Shown here: positions 35,358-47,024 of the stretch, one piece after another
Position numbering within the stretch: the stretch's first letter is position 1
Layout: every line of letters begins with the position of its first letter
Assembly: GCA_015501605.1 (NCBI GenBank)
Contig: JADNRZ010000032.1
Span: forward strand, 186,001 to 250,000
DNA length: 64,000 nucleotides
Direction: 5' to 3'
Source of the DNA: Panaeolus papilionaceus
Lineage: Eukaryota; Basidiomycota; Agaricomycetes; Agaricales
Notes under the pieces: generated by a model
Told to the model about the DNA's origin: nothing
The model's input: only the letters and a program-made list of their open reading frames with translations
Databases searched by the model: none
Made by a program: the position numbers and the translations under genes

Positions 35358-36770
35358 TTATGACAACACCGGGTTGTTCTCCGCGAAGTACTCATGGTTA
35401 TCAGCATTCATCACCGCCTTCGCAGGGCTGTTCTTCGCGAGGTTCTTCGCGTTTGTATGGCCGTACCCAAGGTCGTCGGTGCCGCCGTTACGGGTGAAGT
35501 GAGACGCTTCGTGGATGATGGTTCCGGCTTTGGAGTCCGTGCCGGTGTTGGGGGCGTTCCAGAATGCGCCTGGGGAAGTGTTAGTATGGGAGCCAATGAT
35601 ATAACGAGAAAGAGCGAGATATACGTACTGCATAGATAGATCTTTCCGAATGTACCGGGATACACATACGCGTACGCGCTCTGCGTGCACGTGCTGCAAT
35701 CCCAGGTGTAGCTGTTGATGTCGTTGCTGTTGATGAGGTTGAAGTGCGAGCGGGCGGTGGAGAGACGGCTGGTATCGTAGGCGCCGAACCAGGTGGTGTA
35801 GCGGGTTTTTCCAGAGGTGAGGGCGTTGAGGTAGCTAGATTAAGTGAAGGGATTAGCATATGGTTAAGGGAAAGAATGAAAAGACAATAGACGGGAAATC
35901 GCACCTCAACGACGCCGAAGCATAGCTCTTAGCGCTGGCAGCAGCAGTGTTGATCAATGTCTGCCTGGACGCGGAGCATCCAATGAACGTCGCGCGTCGC
36001 TCGAGGTGGGGCTCATCGCGTGCAACGACGAGGTTACCCGAGATGTTAGAGGTGAAAGAGAGGTTGCCAGCTACACGGGAGCCGCGGGAGTTGGCTTCGT
36101 TAGCCTGAACGACGCCGATGGACTCGTCTTCGTTGATGATGTAGAATTGCGAGTCTCCCTCGAAGTCGAAGGCGCCGGCGCCGGCGGTGGTGAAATTGTA
36201 GGCTTCGGAGACTAAAATGACAATCATTAGAATGAGAGTGGGATGAGTATAGCGAGAAACACATACGATCATGCACAACTTCCAATGAGGCACCAGGAGC
36301 GAGGACAGTGAAATCACCCATGCGAGCGGCGACTTCAGGAGAGTACTTGATTTTGATACCATTAAACGAGGGCCTGCCACCCCGCCTGTTGGCGACCTTG
36401 AACTTGTTGACGGGACTCTTGGAGGCAAGCGAGCGGGGGTCTTCGAGGAGCTTGATGGTCTCATCGCCGACGTTGGTGATGCGTGCTGTGACTTTGAGGT
36501 TTTGGACACCGGAGACGTCGGTGGGGGCTATTATTAGAAAGATAAATGAAATTAGCAAATTTGACTCGTTGATGTAAAGGGAAGGAAAGGGGTAGGATAA
36601 AAATAACTGGACAGGACGTGCCGACGTCGATGTCGAAGAGGGTTGGATACTAATGGATATCATGAATAGACCACGGACTTACCACTCAAGGTAACAGTGA
36701 GCGCTGGTGACGCTGACACTGAGACAGCGGCGATGACGAGAGAAGCTAAGACAGATTTGCAAGAAACCAT
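35358..36770 (-). CDS. Peptidyl-Lys metalloendopeptidase (M35, MEP type)
   Basis: A secreted zinc protease that cleaves before lysine, known from Grifola, Pleurotus and Armillaria. Signal region MVSCKSVLASLVIAAVS, then a prodomain (VTARITNVGDETIKLLED, FNGIKIKYSPEVAARMGDF). The mature domain begins around ATFIGCSASRQTLIN and has RYTTWFGAYDTSRLSTA, TWDCSTC, YAYVYPGTFGKIYLC, AFWNAPNTGTDSKAGTIIHE and ASHFTRNGGTDDLGYG. The zinc site is HEASH, with the GTDD third-ligand region and the family's C-terminal MNADNHEYFAENNP. Five or six short introns; the stop is at 35358. Complete, with all catalytic residues. The Asp and Tyr that recognise lysine in characterised MEPs lie in the GTDD...YG and C-terminal segments, which are conserved here. 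Confidence 0.9.
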
Positions 36771-37966
36771 AATTGCGAAGAGGAAATGAAATTCAATGCT
36801 TAACCTCCCAAAAGCTTCATTAATTTATACCTACACCATCCCGCACCTAAACCAACCTTCGTATCCTATCGGACTACTATCGGGAACACCTGAGCGCGTT
36901 CGGACAACGACAAGCTTGGCGGTTGCGCAAGCTATGAGGGCCCATATTGGCTTTCGAGATGATAGAAGTGAGGCCCAGGGGCGTCCTCATGGTTTCTAGG
37001 TTTCGATAACCCGCAACACATGCTTTACATTCGCTGATGCCGCGTGATGGGTGCAGGTGATATAGCCTCATACATACAGAAGAAGGTGCTGCAGTGTGGG
37101 ATCGGATGATATTCGACAGGAGAGGTAAGCAGTGCTAGAGGAGGGTTGGATGTGATGGAGCATGGGGTGCGGTGGTGGGCCGGGTAATATCATGGTGAAA
37201 CGACCACATTATGCAATGTGCACCGCTGGGTGGATGGTTGTCTATGGTTGTATTGGTATGTTGATATGCTCTGCTTCTCGCGCTTCTTCAATTCTTGAGA
37301 GATATGGTGCGGGGACCACATGATTTTGTTGGAGCCTGATAGATAGCGATGGCGTTATTATTTTGGGTTCTGCATTGGTGAACCGACGGAGGGAGGGGTT
37401 GGTATCAGTCTTCGTGACAAGAAGTAGCATTGAAAGCTCAAAGGGAGAGTTGTAAATGGCAGACCAAGAGTATTGGGGTATAATACAATCTGATGGCTAA
37501 CAAACGGTCCCATATGACTACACCTCGCTTAGATTAGATTATCTCTGCCTCTCCGTAAAGATAAGATTAGGAATTGTTTCTGCTTAGCAACATCGCGTCA
37601 TCATCGCAACACTTCATTCGGCTAACCCCATGTTCAATTTGCCTCGTGTTCCAACCTCCAACATCATCGCATCAATACCGTCAGCAGCGAGTCAGCGACG
37701 ACGACGGGCTTTATTCTATTTATCTGTGTTATTTAAAAAATCGTTTGTATTATCACTGCACACCAATATATGACCGCAGCCCTATGACGAGTCAAATCTT
37801 GCAAGACCCGCATACGTAACCGAAGAAGCCATCCCCACGACACGAGTCATGAAGCATAATATGAATCGCCCAATATATCAGGCCACCGCTCTCTGTTCCT
37901 GGCGTCCACCTTGTCTTTCTTGTCTCCACCCATCTGAGTTCTGGTTCAGGTCTCTTGGGCTGAACG
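36771..37966. other. Divergent intergenic region, 1.2 kb
   Basis: Promoters of the MEP gene (-) and the BCS1-like gene (+). No gene supported. Confidence 0.55.
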
Positions 37967-40693
37967 ATGGATTTCATGACCGATACTGCACCAAATCAGC
38001 CAAATAACAACAGGTCACTGTTAACGAACATCGTCGGCTTTTCATTCCTCGCGTCACTTCTCCAGGGTTTCCTTACAGGCCGCCCTGCTACGGGTGGCAG
38101 CGCTGATACCTCTTATCTGGCGCAGACAGTGCAGTTGTTCTTCCTAGGCACGCTTATTGAGGGTGGAAGAAGGTTTTACGAATGGCTCAAGCAGAGGTTC
38201 CAGTTTCGTGAGTTCTTTACAGTGATATTTCATTTCATGAGCATAGAAACTAATCATAATCCTGCGTGTTAGAATACTCAATTACAGCTCAATTCACAGA
38301 AGGAGATCCAACGTATGAATGGATAATTCACTTCCTGGTACGTCTTCTTTGCATCCTTCAAAGTTCAAACTTTCCGCTAAATCTCGCTCCCTGAAAGACG
38401 GAACACCAAGTCTGGAAACGCTCTCGTGACTTCCGCGTCTCAGCCACCAACTCGGCGCGTAAATGGACAGTCTCAATCCAAAGTTCCGGCAATGACTCCA
38501 TACCTCTCTCGTCCATCAGCACCAATGACGCCAAAGCCACGTCGTCCGACCCCTCTGCGCCCCCCAAAGCCCCTGCAAGCGCAGAATACGTCCCAACATA
38601 CGAAGCGCCCCAACTCTTCAGGTGGAACGGTTATTGGGTTGAAATAAAACGAAGCAAAGGGATGCCGACCTTCCAACCTGGAGTTGGGACGCAGGCCTTT
38701 GCGACGTTGTATATTACGTGCGTCTCTCTCTCTCTGTTTCCTTCTGTTCTTTCTGGCGTCACAGTCTTATGGCGTCCTTCCCATCCTCGACTTCATCTCA
38801 CTCACATATTTCATTTTGGTTTTTACAGCATCTACACCCGCGACATGTCTGTCCTCCCCACCCTTATCGATACCGCCAAATCCCTCTACCTATCCTCATC
38901 CAGGCCCCACGTAACAGTCCACTCCAGCACACAAAATACCATGCCCCAGTTCAGCTGGAACAACACCAAACGCAAGCCCCGACGCCCGCTGGATAGTATT
39001 ATTCTCCCCGAGGGTAGGATGCAAGAGCTGATCAGCGATGCAAGGGAATTTATGAATTTGGAGGGTTGGTATATCAAGGCGGGGATTCCGCATAGACGGG
39101 GGTATTTGTTGTATGGGCCGCCTGGAACTGGGAAGAGTGAGTTATTGTTTTCTCGTTCTCAGTTTTATGACGCTAACAGATGAAATAAAATCTGTAATGT
39201 AGCATCAACAATCTATGGTCTCGCAGGTGAACTAGGTCTAGAAATTTACACCGTCTCACTGGCATCATCAATGTACGTCCCTCTTCTCTCCCCTCTTCAT
39301 TCCTCTCCTCCACCTCCCTTCGCAACAATTGACTTGATAAACAAAATTAACTGACCTAACAAAAAACCTCACAGGGTCGACGATTTCTTCCTCCAACGCG
39401 CGGCAGACTCAATCCCCAAACACTCCATATTCCTCATCGAAGATATCGACTGCGCCTTCCCCGCCCCTCGCTCTGACGATGACGACGACGAAGACGATTC
39501 CTCTGCCCAATCAGCGATGATGATGGGCTACCCTATGATGGGCAGAAGGGGTCGGTATGGTATGATGGCGGGTATGGGTAGGAGTGCCGTCACGCTTAGC
39601 GGGTTGTTGAATGTGCTTGATGGTGTCGGGAGTGAGGAAGGCAAATTGTTTTTCGCTACTGTGAGTTTTTTCTTAATTCTTTCCTCGCCGACTTTCAATG
39701 AATGACGCGTATACCTGATTATAGACAAACCACGTCGACCACCTCGACGCGGCACTCCTCCGCCCAGGCCGCATTGACGTCAAAATCCCCTACAAACTGG
39801 CGACGCAAGACCAAGCAGCAGCACTCTTTATGAGGTTCTATCCTGAGACGCACACAGAGATCCCAGAGGAAGCACTCGCAGAGTTCACAGAGAAGATCCT
39901 CAGCTCGCCACCCGCCTACACGACCTCTGCCGACCCAGAGAAAACGGAGAAACAGCAGGCAGGAGAGGAGAAGGCGTCGTTGAAGTCCCAATACCTCACC
40001 CACCTCTCTCAACTCTTCGCGTCTCAAATCCCAGCTGATGAATTCTCGACTGCCGAGTTGCAAGGGTTCCTCTTGGGTTGCAAATCTCAATCACAATCGC
40101 AGACCCTCTCCATGCTTTCTCCGTCCCTGCCCCTCTCCCAATCCAGGCCTTCCACATCTCACCCCACAGCGCCCAACTCCTCCATTACCCCCCTCACCTC
40201 TCCCTCACCGCCTTTCCTAACCCTCCTCAAAGCCCCTGCCTGGGTACACAGCGAGCGCACATACAAACTTGAAAAAGCAGCTCGCGAAGAGGCCAAAAAG
40301 GAGAAACGAAGATTGAAAAAGGAAAAGGCCGAGGAAGAGAAGGTGCGAGGTGGGTTGGTTAGATTGATGGGTGGGATGGCTGGGGGACCGGGAGGGCAAG
40401 GCGGGCCAGTAGCGGGAGGTGGTATGGCCAGCCCAGTGGGCGGAGGGATGGTCAGTCCTGGGCAGGGTGGTTTTGTCGGTGGGCCAGCAGGCGGACCTGC
40501 TCCTGTTGGTGCTGGAACCCCTGCAAGTGTTGTGAATGGAGTCTACGGAGGAAGTACGCCTGCATCGGCATCTCAAAGCGACGTACAACCCTCAAAACCT
40601 GATGGTGTCAATGGCATATCAGTAGGAGCAGGACCAGAGGAGAAGGAGAAGCCAAATGGTTCCAGCGGCACTGCCGGGACTGCCACGCCGTAA
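37967..40693 (+). CDS. BCS1-like AAA ATPase
   Basis: An AAA ATPase of the Bcs1 family; the founding member translocates the Rieske iron-sulfur protein across the mitochondrial inner membrane for complex III assembly, and fungi carry several extra paralogues. The N-terminus has a hydrophobic segment (IVGFSFLASLLQGFL), followed by the BCS1-specific domain (EYSITAQFTEGDPTYEWII, FRVSATNSARKW, NGYWVEIKRSKG, IYTRDMSVLPTLID). Walker A is GPPGTGKT, completed across an intron; Walker B is IFLIEDIDCAF; then SGLLNVLDGVGSEEGKLFF with the sensor-1 TNH and the arginine finger ALLRPGRID. A Met/Gly-rich insert (MMMGYPMMGRRGRYGMM) sits between Walker B and SGLLN. The C-terminus ends in a Lys/Glu helix and a long Gly/Pro/Ser-rich tail. 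These two additions suggest a BCS1-like paralogue rather than canonical Bcs1. Confidence 0.87.
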
Positions 40694-42079
40694 CGGGCCG
40701 GCAGCCGGTCTCCAATTTAAATGGAACACGCCCTGATGCGACCGTCGCCGCTGGTTGTGTTTGCGATGTCGCGGTCTGTATTGGATAACGATATTAATGA
40801 TTTTTGAACGTCATGAAGGGTAGATATCGGCTGAAGGGGTGGTAGATGACTACAGGAAGGATTTTTAGAACAGGATCTAGGGCAAACGTTTGGAACACGT
40901 TCATGTACGAGTGTTTTTCTGCATAGAAAATTGGCTATACGCACATGAACATAGCAGTGGGCCAAGGAATTTCAGCAAGGTTCAAAGGAGTCCGATTGAT
41001 ATTACTCATTCGTTACCAAGCTTCAGACTGGAGCTTAGGGTGGGTGTACCTCGAGTGAATATATGCGCAAAAATGCATGAAAAATGGCGACCTTACCTCG
41101 ATATGGCACGCCCTTGAATTATAGGATGCTAGATTAACCTTGAGCCACAGTGAAACTCACATCTGAGCAAATAGCGCTTAAACTGAGCGCGTCTGTAGGT
41201 CTGAGCTGAACTGCGAATATGCATGAAAATCTGTGGGTAGATGAGTACTTTGTCATCGTTTTACTGAACGAAATGGATCTGAGGACCACTGAGCCGACAT
41301 GACACAGTCCGAGCTTCATTATCAAGTAATATATTGAGTTTTTTTTTTGAGTATTATTCGAATGAATTTTCAATACGCTCACATGATCACTTCGAAGTTT
41401 TGTCAAGACCGAAGAATTCAATTGTCTAAGTCCCCGCCCCTTCCTTCCTCCGTACTACCACCATCACCACGACCGACTTCACCCACATCGATACCGTCCC
41501 CTATCCTCGCATCCCGTGCTCAGGCCGACCCTTCTGCGTCTACCTTGCGCTTCCACCGATCGACCAGGCAAAGCTAAAGCGCTAACTGCGAAATAACATA
41601 GGATAGCACGGTTCTGGGATGGATTTCATGGAAATGGCACTATTCTTAAATTGATGTGTATTCTATTTGCTTTGACTGGTGGTGATCGGACAGACGATTG
41701 TCCTAGCTGAGAAGATGAACCTCGCCGCGATGCGATGCAGGTTACCCAGCGTACATGGATGTTGGTGCAATCATGAATATGATTATCTCCCTGAATAGGA
41801 TGTCGTATGATTCTTGCGCCTGTAATTTAACCATTTATATGATATGCTTTTCTCTCCCTACTCTTTGGCTGATATTAGTAACCCCTTGGCCCTGCAGAGC
41901 CCCCCTCACTTCTCTGTCTGCCGTCCCACTATCGTTACAGTGTAAAGACGTGCATCGCCGTGCCTGACCGTTGCAGGGCCGTGCGTCAGCGCTCAGCCGT
42001 GCAACCTCGACAGCCCAAATCTGCTTTCCAAACTTCGTTTCGAACTAATGGTAACATTCCAATTGTTTGTTCTGCGCCC
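40694..42079. other. Intergenic, 1.4 kb
   Basis: No gene supported between the BCS1-like gene and the promoter block of the next RlpA-like gene. Confidence 0.55.
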
Positions 42080-42172
42080 AGCGTGAGAGTCCAATTGGAA
42101 CTCAATTGAACCGGCGTCCCGTTTTGACGCCAACGCGTGCTACTACGCCTTCGCCCTGGAACCGGTAAGATT
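42080..42172 (+). promoter_or_regulatory. Conserved upstream block of RlpA-like gene (copy 2)
   Basis: Collinear with 33992-34088 (gcgtgagag, ccaattgga, gcgtcccg, ttgacgcc, accggtaaga). A TATAAAAG box follows at 42257-42264, 71 bp before the start codon. Confidence 0.6.
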
Positions 42173-42256
42173 AATTCTCCTTGTTAAACTCGAGTTAAAC
42201 TGGTAAAAATCGCCTCTTACGAGAACACGCATTTCATTCACTTCCGAGACCTCTAG

Positions 42257-42264
42257 TATAAAAG
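42257..42264 (+). promoter_or_regulatory. TATA box of RlpA-like copy 2
   Basis: TATAAAAG followed after about 40 bp by a cagatcct-catctct leader that is shared with copy 1. Confidence 0.6.
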
Positions 42265-42476
42265 AAGGCGCAATAGTCGAGTATAGCTGTTCAATCAGAT
42301 CCTCTCATCTCTAGCGAACTGCTCTACATGCGCTATTCAATTCTTGCTGTGACACTGTTTGCTCTCAATAACATGGTGTTAGGCGCACCCGGCACCTCGG
42401 ACAACCTCAATGTGCTAGAGAAACGATTCTGGGCCGACAAGATGACATGGTACACCCCTGACCTTGGTTCTTGCGG

Positions 42477-43051
42477 TGTCGTACCGTCTACTGTATGGTA
42501 TAAAACCAAACAAATAATGAGGGTAGGCAGAGGTGATGTGTATGCGAGGGTGAAATGCACGGAGCCGGTAGGTGCTTCGATGCCTGCGGTCGGTTGGTAG
42601 TGTAACGAATGACAAACAACGAATCTAGCGCTTTGAGCGCTTCTGAGACGAACAATACGAGCTGTGGACTGATAACGAGGTCGACTGTGACCTGAAACTG
42701 ACTGATACGAAGGTGAGGTGCAATAACCTGTTATATCTCGTAGTTTAGGTACATATTTTATACTACAAAATTGTGGATACTGTGGAATAAAAGAATGAAG
42801 ATAAACCAATAGGAATTTGTATATTACAGAGGAGAGAGGGATTGCATAACGAAGTGGAGAGTAAAATACAGGAGAAAATGAAGATAAAATTATTAGATTC
42901 CTACCAACTCCGCATCCTGAACCAAGTGGTGCATGGAATGAAGCGGGCGTTTATCGAGTTCTTGGCGCTTATGTGAGTTATGGAGAGGCTCGTCGCCTTC
43001 TGTTATCGTTATGGAGCGTTTTTCATGGGGTAAACCGTGCGGAGCGCGACA
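42477..43051 (-). repeat. Left LTR (3' LTR of the element)
   Basis: 575 bp, TGTCGTACCG...GCGCGACA on the plus strand. It also encodes the last part of the gag frame. Confidence 0.9.
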
Positions 43052-45256
43052 TATATCCCCCCAACTGAAATAGTGACCGTCCTCGGTCATTGCCCGTATG
43101 CTGAATCTTGTAGAACTTGAATACGGAGGAGGAGGATCGAGACCTTCATCTATTTTGAGAATTTCGCCAATGAGCTTTGCTGACTTCATGAGAGATGTGC
43201 TGAATTTCGGGGTTGTTGAATGGTTGTGCAATGTCTTCAAATCATCACAAATGTCGTCTGTTGCATGATGCGGAAGGAAAGAACCTGGGGATTTGTCTGG
43301 AGGGCATGGTGTGACTGTTGCTGCTTCTGGTGGTGAAGGTGAAGTGAATGGATTGACATCCTTCTGTGCTTCGCAATTCTTCGATAAAATGCCGATTTTC
43401 TGAATGACATGTTGTGCTGCTGAAAATGGGGTCGCCTTCGTGTCTTGAATGCTATTAGTCTTGGCGATTTCGAATGGTAACAAAGGCCGATATGCTGATA
43501 ACATGAAGTACGGCGCCTGTCTGTTGCTTCGAATCGAATCACGAGCTGCTTGAACTGAAAGGGTGGACTCTGTTGGCTCGAATTCTTGATGTGAAGGGTC
43601 GCTGAAGTCTGAAGAATCGATTTGGTGGTTTGCCTCAATGAAAGCCGGCGCATTTGAATCGGCTTCACTTGCTGTATTGTCATGATTTACTGAGATTTCG
43701 AATGGCTGATCTGAATGGACATTCTCGATGTTGCACGGGATCTTCAAGATTTGAGATTCTCCGTGAGGTGCAGAGCACGTTTGGCGACACATAAAGGGAC
43801 GTTCGGGGTCTACAGAATCGTCCTGAACTTCTGGACTTGAACGAGTCGGAGTGACTGATGGCTGGAGATTGACTGAATCTATTGATGTGCCAAATACACT
43901 GACAGCAGGAGGACTGACAGCGGTTGAGGAATAACAAGGTGTGGCGAAAGAGTTTAACTTGAAATCCGAAAAGGAATGGTCCTCTACATGGACTGGGTTC
44001 GTATTGGGCTCTCCGAATGATGCTGGACTCGCTGAATCGCTAATATGTTGAGCTCCTGATTCGAAACGCTTCGTTCCTGTACTGAATCTTGTATTCCCAT
44101 GATTAGGCGTTCGAGGGGACTCGTATCTCGGTCCGGAGGCATCTCGTTTGCGTTTAAAGGCGGCAATTTGTGCTTCAAGCGTTGCAATCCGTTCTTCGGT
44201 TGCTAATACGACTTCTGGCGTTCGAAGTGACATATGGAGTGCATATGGATCGAATGTGATAGCATTGAAATATTGAGAGGCAGCCAATTGATCGGGATGT
44301 TGGCGGTGATATTCGTCGAGCCTGTCTTTAATCAAAGTTCCAGCGATGCCTCGAGGGATCTCCGCTCCTGAGGGGAGTATGATCTTGCCTTCTTCGTTAC
44401 GCTGACATTTACCCATTTCAATGTATTCTGACACGAGCGGACAGTCTCGAATAAAATGACCTTTTCCGCAGAAGTGGCAATTAATGGGCTTGGACCGTTT
44501 CTGGTCTTCATGCTGATTTGTAAACTGAAGCGATTCGACGATGTTCTTCGTGATTTGGGCAATCAGCTGTGTGAAGTCTTCTGTTTCGAATGGCATGGCT
44601 ATCGGGGCTGGACTGATTGGAGCTCTTTCAGTTGTTACGGATGGCATGGCAATAGGCGCCGGTTCGTTTCGCCTGGATACACTGCTTGTTCCTCGAAGCA
44701 TGAATTTGACAGCTGAATAAACATCCTTTATATCCCATGGATCGGCAGGGTGATGATCCGTGTCTTTCAATTGAAGTCGGTTGCTGACAAGCACCCAGAA
44801 GCGCTCTTGGAAGCCTCGAATGTAGAGCCGATTCGCTTCCATATTGGAGAGGCGTCCTTTCTCGATTAAGAAATGGGTGATTACTGTGAATTTTCGATGG
44901 TATTCGGCGGCATCTTTGAGCGTGTACATTCCATCTTTCTTCGCTTGGGCAGTACATAACTCCAAATCCTTCAATGAATAACGTTCATTTTCGTCTGCAT
45001 CAGGGTAAAGCTCCTGCACAGCTCTCTTGAAAGCGTCGTAATTTGCTGGACTTGCACTGGATTCTGGTAATGTTGCCCATAAATCTGCTACATCGATATC
45101 AACGTAACGTAGGGCCAAGCCGATCTTTTCTTCGTGATTTGTGACTTTGGCTTCTTTGAAGAGATACTCAAGGTCGATAAAATAGCGCTTGAGTTCACTC
45201 GGCTTTGATGAATTGAATATAGGTGCCGAACGAGCGCCTCTCGCTGGCATAGACAT
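42893..45256 (-). CDS. Gag-like protein of the LTR element
   Basis: A 787-residue frame. The N-terminal third is a Gag capsid-like region (KPSELKRYFIDLEYLFKEA, DVADLWATLPES, YDAFKRAVQELYPDADE) of the kind seen in agaricomycete Ty3/gypsy-like elements. A CCHC zinc knuckle, CHFCGKGHFIRDC, lies near residues 260-273. The remaining 500 residues are long for Gag, polar and low in motifs, with one coiled-coil-like stretch (ATEERIATLEAQIAAFKRK). The frame runs past the polypurine tract and ends inside the 3' LTR at 42893. No pol domains follow. The open frame with no lesions agrees with a recent insertion. Confidence 0.85.
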   Translation of the reverse strand: MSMPARGARSAPIFNSSKPSELKRYFIDLEYLFKEAKVTNHEEKIGLALRYVDIDVADLWATLPESSASPANYDAFKRAVQELYPDADENERYSLKDLELCTAQAKKDGMYTLKDAAEYHRKFTVITHFLIEKGRLSNMEANRLYIRGFQERFWVLVSNRLQLKDTDHHPADPWDIKDVYSAVKFMLRGTSSVSRRNEPAPIAMPSVTTERAPISPAPIAMPFETEDFTQLIAQITKNIVESLQFTNQHEDQKRSKPINCHFCGKGHFIRDCPLVSEYIEMGKCQRNEEGKIILPSGAEIPRGIAGTLIKDRLDEYHRQHPDQLAASQYFNAITFDPYALHMSLRTPEVVLATEERIATLEAQIAAFKRKRDASGPRYESPRTPNHGNTRFSTGTKRFESGAQHISDSASPASFGEPNTNPVHVEDHSFSDFKLNSFATPCYSSTAVSPPAVSVFGTSIDSVNLQPSVTPTRSSPEVQDDSVDPERPFMCRQTCSAPHGESQILKIPCNIENVHSDQPFEISVNHDNTASEADSNAPAFIEANHQIDSSDFSDPSHQEFEPTESTLSVQAARDSIRSNRQAPYFMLSAYRPLLPFEIAKTNSIQDTKATPFSAAQHVIQKIGILSKNCEAQKDVNPFTSPSPPEAATVTPCPPDKSPGSFLPHHATDDICDDLKTLHNHSTTPKFSTSLMKSAKLIGEILKIDEGLDPPPPYSSSTRFSIRAMTEDGHYFSWGDICRAPHGLPHEKRSITITEGDEPLHNSHKRQELDKRPLHSMHHLVQDAELVGI

Positions 45257-45494
45257 TTGGACTGATGATCAATGGTGTTCGAATAAATGTGATATGTATT
45301 TGTGTGTGATAGGATATGATATGTGATTGCTGATGAGCAATGGAGTGTAGTAAGTGATCTTCTTGCTTGAAGGTATGTCGATGGGGTTTATGAATGATGA
45401 TAACTGCAAGGTGCCGATATGTAGGGTTACGGAGCTGCCTAACCGGGGATGCTCACTTTAAGCACTTCTTTCCCTCGCGGTGGGCTCCAAAATA

Positions 45495-46069
45495 TGTCGT
45501 ACCGTCTACTGTATGGTATAAAACCAAACAAATAATGAGGGTAGGCAGAGGTGATGTGTATGCGAGGGTGAAATGCACGGAGCCGGTAGGTGCTTCGATG
45601 CCTGCGGTCGGTTGGTAGTGTAACGAATGACAAACAACGAATCTAGCGCTTTGAGCGCTTCTGAGACGAACAATACGAGCTGTGGACTGATAACGAGGTC
45701 GACTGTGACCTGAAACTGACTGATACGAAGGTGAGGTGCAATAACCTGTTATATCTCGTAGTTTAGGTACATATTTTATACTACAAAATTGTGGATACTG
45801 TGGAATAAAAGAATGAAGATAAACCAATAGGAATTTGTATATTACAGAGGAGAGAGGGATTGCATAACGAAGTGGAGAGTAAAATACAGGAGAAAATGAA
45901 GATAAAATTATTAGATTCCTACCAACTCCGCATCCTGAACCAAGTGGTGCATGGAATGAAGCGGGCGTTTATCGAGTTCTTGGCGCTTATGTGAGTTATG
46001 GAGAGGCTCGTCGCCTTCTGTTATCGTTATGGAGCGTTTTTCATGGGGTAAACCGTGCGGAGCGCGACA
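45495..46069 (-). repeat. Right LTR (5' LTR of the element)
   Basis: 575 bp, same sequence as the left LTR by eye. The reverse strand holds a TATAAAATA box near its middle. Confidence 0.9.
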
Positions 46070-47010
46070 GCGGAAAGACCCACTCATCAAACAGCTATGT
46101 AAGTCTACGGAGCCCTCGCCAGTTTAAGCTCACTAACAGCTTTTCTAATCCAATGGAAGGTTGTGGCATTGAATGCAGCGGTAAGCTATAAAGCATCTCG
46201 TTCGCTGTGATCCCCTGGGCCTACCTCATCACTTGACCATGTTCTCTAGCAATGGAACAACGGCGCACACTGCTTTAAGAATGTCGTTATCAACGCCAAC
46301 GGAAAGTCGACCACCGCTGTGATAGTCGAGAGGGTAAGGGATTCACCGATGAGCAACATATCAATATGAAGCAGTGCTAATTTACATTTTGAATCCGATC
46401 AGTGCTTGACTTGTGACTACAGCAACCTGGCCCTTTCTCCAGCGGTTTTCCAATATTTTGCACCATTGTCGCAATATTTTATCTCTGGCTCTTGGAACTT
46501 CTTGTAATTCAGGATTTTTCTTCCTGCGTTTTATTTTAACTTGAAGTGGAGAGGTTATTAAGGAAGCGTGTCCCTAACGGCTTGTGGCCTCAGAGTGGGT
46601 GCAGCAGGTGTTGAATGGGGGTTGTATGCATAAAATAGTGTTGTGCCTTCCTCTGGTTTTGGGGACGAGCCGTAGGAGTGCCACGAAATATCAGAATGGT
46701 TATCCTCGATTTACGAGCTCTCGGAGATGTGTGTATCAATGATCTGAGGGGTGGGGGGTGTGTATGGAGGAAGTGGTACTCAGAAAAGGGGTCGCGAAGG
46801 TGGGACATGAGCAAGTGGAGTGACACCAGCACCCGGTAGGAGCTTCTAAGTATGCGCCTGAGAGAATTTGATCTCCTGCGTCGTCTATGCTGAGTGATGG
46901 GCCGAGGTGAGCGTAACTCAAATTGACATACCTGTCTGCCGCTGTGCCGCAGGTTGACGCCCTGAGGGCAGTAACCGAAATAGCACTGCCGTCAGAGATA
47001 TTCGGGTGGG

Positions 47011-47024
47011 TTCCGCGCTAATTT
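47011..47024 (+). promoter_or_regulatory. CVNH upstream motif TTCCGCGCTAATTT
   Basis: The TCCGCGCTAA core recurs upstream of all three CVNH genes in this window (also 51079-51095 and 52773-52782). Candidate shared regulatory site or remnant of the duplicated unit. Confidence 0.45.

Larger units (their letters stand above)
42477..46069 (-). mobile_element. Gag-only (non-autonomous) LTR retrotransposon
   Basis: 3593-bp element with two 575-bp LTRs (42477-43051 and 45495-46069) that look identical where compared. The LTRs begin TGTCG and end CGACA. A 4-bp target duplication GCGG flanks it (42473-42476 and 46070-46073). Sense is minus. A tRNA-primer-type site TGGAGCCCACCGCGAGGG lies 5 bp inside the right LTR (45472-45489) and a G-rich polypurine tract abuts the left LTR (43052-43062). 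The single internal gene is gag; no protease, reverse transcriptase or integrase is present, so it depends on a partner element. Confidence 0.9.
42328..46507 (+). pseudogene. RlpA-like gene (copy 2) split by an LTR retroelement
   Basis: Paralogue of the gene at 34421. Exon 1 encodes MRYSILAVTLFALNNMVLGA, NVLEKRFW (Kex2 site) and MTWYTPDLGSCG, and is then cut at codon Gly by the LTR element 42477-46069. The coding sequence resumes at 46070 with KTHSSNSY, then VVALNAA, QWNNGAHCFKNVVI, STTAVIVER, CLTCDYSNLALSPAVFQYF and ISGSWNFL, stopping at 46505-46507. Outside the insertion all exons are open and splice sites are kept, so disruption is recent. One difference from copy 1 is that the conserved Asp of LDLSP is Ala here (LALSP). 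Without excision the protein stops soon after the left LTR begins. Confidence 0.85.
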
